DNA from: Micromonospora cremea
Lineage (GTDB): Bacteria; Actinomycetota; Actinomycetes; Mycobacteriales; Micromonosporaceae
Assembly: GCF_900143515.1 (NCBI RefSeq)
Contig: NZ_FSQT01000001.1
Location: 372,001 to 436,000 of the forward strand
Length of the DNA stretch: 64,000 nucleotides
Direction of reading: 5' to 3'
A program made the translations under genes and the position numbers. The notes beneath the pieces were generated by a model. The model saw nothing but the letters and a program-made list of their open reading frames with translations. It had not been told where the DNA came from and ran no database searches. This document shows positions 62,831 through 64,000 of this stretch, piece after piece; position 1 is the first letter of the stretch; each line of letters starts with the position of its first letter.

Positions 62831-64000
62831 TTCCTGACCGGGACGTCGAGGACCTGCTGCGCGAGCTGGCGCCGCAGGTCCTCGGCGCGTTGGTTCGCCG
62901 GTACGGGCAGTTCGACACCTGCGAGGACGCGACGCAGGAGGCGCTTCTTCGGGCCGCGACGCGGTGGCCCGCCGAGGGCCCTCCGGACAACCCCCGCGGG
63001 TGGCTGGTCACCGTCGCGTCCCACCGGTTGCTCGACGAGGTCCGCAGCGACCAGGCCCGGCGGCGGCGCGAAGACGCGATCATCGCCGCCACCCCGCAGT
63101 CGGAGCTGCTGGGCCGGCCCGCGGACGCCGAGCCGGGCGCCGACCGCGACGACTCCCTGACCCTGCTGTTCCTGTGCTGCCACCCGGCGCTGTCGCCGCC
63201 CAGCCAGATTGCGCTGACCCTGCGCGCGGTCGGCGGCCTCACCACCGCGCAGGTCGCTGCCGCGTTCCTGGTCCCGCAGGCGACCATGGCGCAACGCATC
63301 AGCAGAGCAAAACAAAGCATCAGAACCAGCGGTACGACGTTCGTGATGCCGAAGGGCCCGGAGCGCGCCGAGCGGCTGCGCGCCGTGCTGCACGTTCTGT
63401 ACCTGCTCTTCAACGAGGGCTACACCGCCACTACCGGCCCGGACCTCACCGCGCCTCAGCTGTCCAACGAGGCGATCCGGCTCACCACCTGGTTGCGACG
63501 GCTGCTCCCCGACGACGGCGAGGTGAGCGGGCTGCTGGCCCTGATGCTGCTCACTGAGGCGCGCCGACCCGCCCGTACAACACCGGACGGTGCGTTGGTG
63601 CCGCTTGCCGAGCAGGACCGCAGCAACTGGGACCGGAAGCTCATCGCCAATGGGGTCGCACTCGTCACCGAGACGCTGGCCCGGGGCCCGGTCGGCCCGT
63701 ACCAGGTGCAGGCGGCCATCGCCGCGGTCCACGACGAGGCCGAGCACATGGAATCGACCGACTGGCCGCAGATCCTCGCCCTGTACGAACTGTTAGAGCA
63801 GCTCGCGCCGGGGCCGATGGTCACGCTCAACCGTGCGGTCGCCGTCGCCATGGTGCACGGCCCGTCAGCAGGGCTGGTTCTGCTGGCAGCGCTGGAATCC
63901 GACCAGCGGATGGCACGCCACCACCGCCTCCTCGCGACCCGCGCCCACCTGCGCGAACTGGCAGGCGAGCACACCACAGCCGCGGCCGAATACCGCGAGG
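62827..64000 (+). CDS. ECF-type RNA polymerase sigma factor (ECF42/DUF6596 group), cut by the window edge
   Basis: Alternative sigma factor that would direct RNA polymerase to its own promoters. Region 2 reads CEDATQEALLRAATRWPAEG and PRGWLVTVASHRLLDEVRSD. Region 4 reads IALTLRAVGGLTTAQVAAAF and VPQATMAQRISRAKQSIR. The long C-terminal extension begins RAVLHVLYLLFNEGYTATTG and continues past DWPQILALYELLEQLAPGPM, as in the DUF6596 group. The GTG at 62827 overlaps the YciI stop. The frame is open to base 64000, with about 391 residues visible of a usual 400-430. No anti-sigma gene is seen. Confidence 0.9.
   Translation, partial: MIPDRDVEDLLRELAPQVLGALVRRYGQFDTCEDATQEALLRAATRWPAEGPPDNPRGWLVTVASHRLLDEVRSDQARRRREDAIIAATPQSELLGRPADAEPGADRDDSLTLLFLCCHPALSPPSQIALTLRAVGGLTTAQVAAAFLVPQATMAQRISRAKQSIRTSGTTFVMPKGPERAERLRAVLHVLYLLFNEGYTATTGPDLTAPQLSNEAIRLTTWLRRLLPDDGEVSGLLALMLLTEARRPARTTPDGALVPLAEQDRSNWDRKLIANGVALVTETLARGPVGPYQVQAAIAAVHDEAEHMESTDWPQILALYELLEQLAPGPMVTLNRAVAVAMVHGPSAGLVLLAALESDQRMARHHRLLATRAHLRELAGEHTTAAAEYRE

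Overview
The window is high-GC DNA with GTG starts, Shine-Dalgarno sites and regulator families typical of an actinomycete. The protein types (DUF3024, UPF0158, HycA-like, DUF6069, M4 protease, IS701 and IS630 transposases) suggest Micromonosporaceae or a close relative, but I cannot name a genus or species. I saw no rRNA, tRNA or CRISPR array.

Layout. 1-7.8 kb: the end of an IS630 element, an S9 peptidase, two small hypothetical genes, and an isochorismatase-like gene split by a 2.4 kb transposon that carries a nitrilase-family gene. 8-17.3 kb: an intact sugar or polyol catabolic locus. It has an FGGY kinase, a DeoR regulator and a ribose-type ABC importer on the minus strand, diverging from a fused DhaKL kinase, an RpiB-type isomerase and an SDR dehydrogenase on the plus strand. 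The gene set fits tetrose or tetritol (erythrulose, threitol, erythritol) use. 17.3-33.8 kb: small hypothetical genes, a secreted anchored protein, an IS630 copy, a membrane pentapeptide-repeat protein, a large secreted M4 metalloprotease, a GNAT enzyme, a LuxR-type regulator and many decayed mobile-element remnants. 33.8-50.4 kb: bounded by two near-identical 887-bp IS5-type elements. It holds regulator/enzyme pairs (HxlR, ArsR, TetR), a beta-lactamase-fold hydrolase, a flavin-type oxidoreductase, SDRs, a broken MFS gene, an APH-type kinase, a tyrosine recombinase, a dihydrolipoyl dehydrogenase, an MBL hydrolase and GNATs. 50.4-64 kb: an NmrA pair with a divergent MarR gene, a second copy of the tyrosine recombinase, nested IS701 and IS4 elements, MerR and PadR regulators, an IS110 remnant, and a YciI/ECF-sigma pair running off the edge.

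The most unusual feature is a family of about fourteen short intergenic sites, all in the same orientation, lying between genes. Each has an outer left box, a TGCCGC-type spacer, an inner box, a loop, a second inner box, a TGCCGA spacer and an outer right box. The outer boxes vary between copies but are often mutually complementary (for example ACTCAAC and GTTGAGT). This is the architecture of integron attC sites. The two tyrosine recombinase genes are each bounded by the same end sequences. I infer an integron-like or miniature-element system in which gene cassettes, including recombinase-encoding ones, move between folded palindromic sites. That reading is inference; the repeats and their positions are seen directly.
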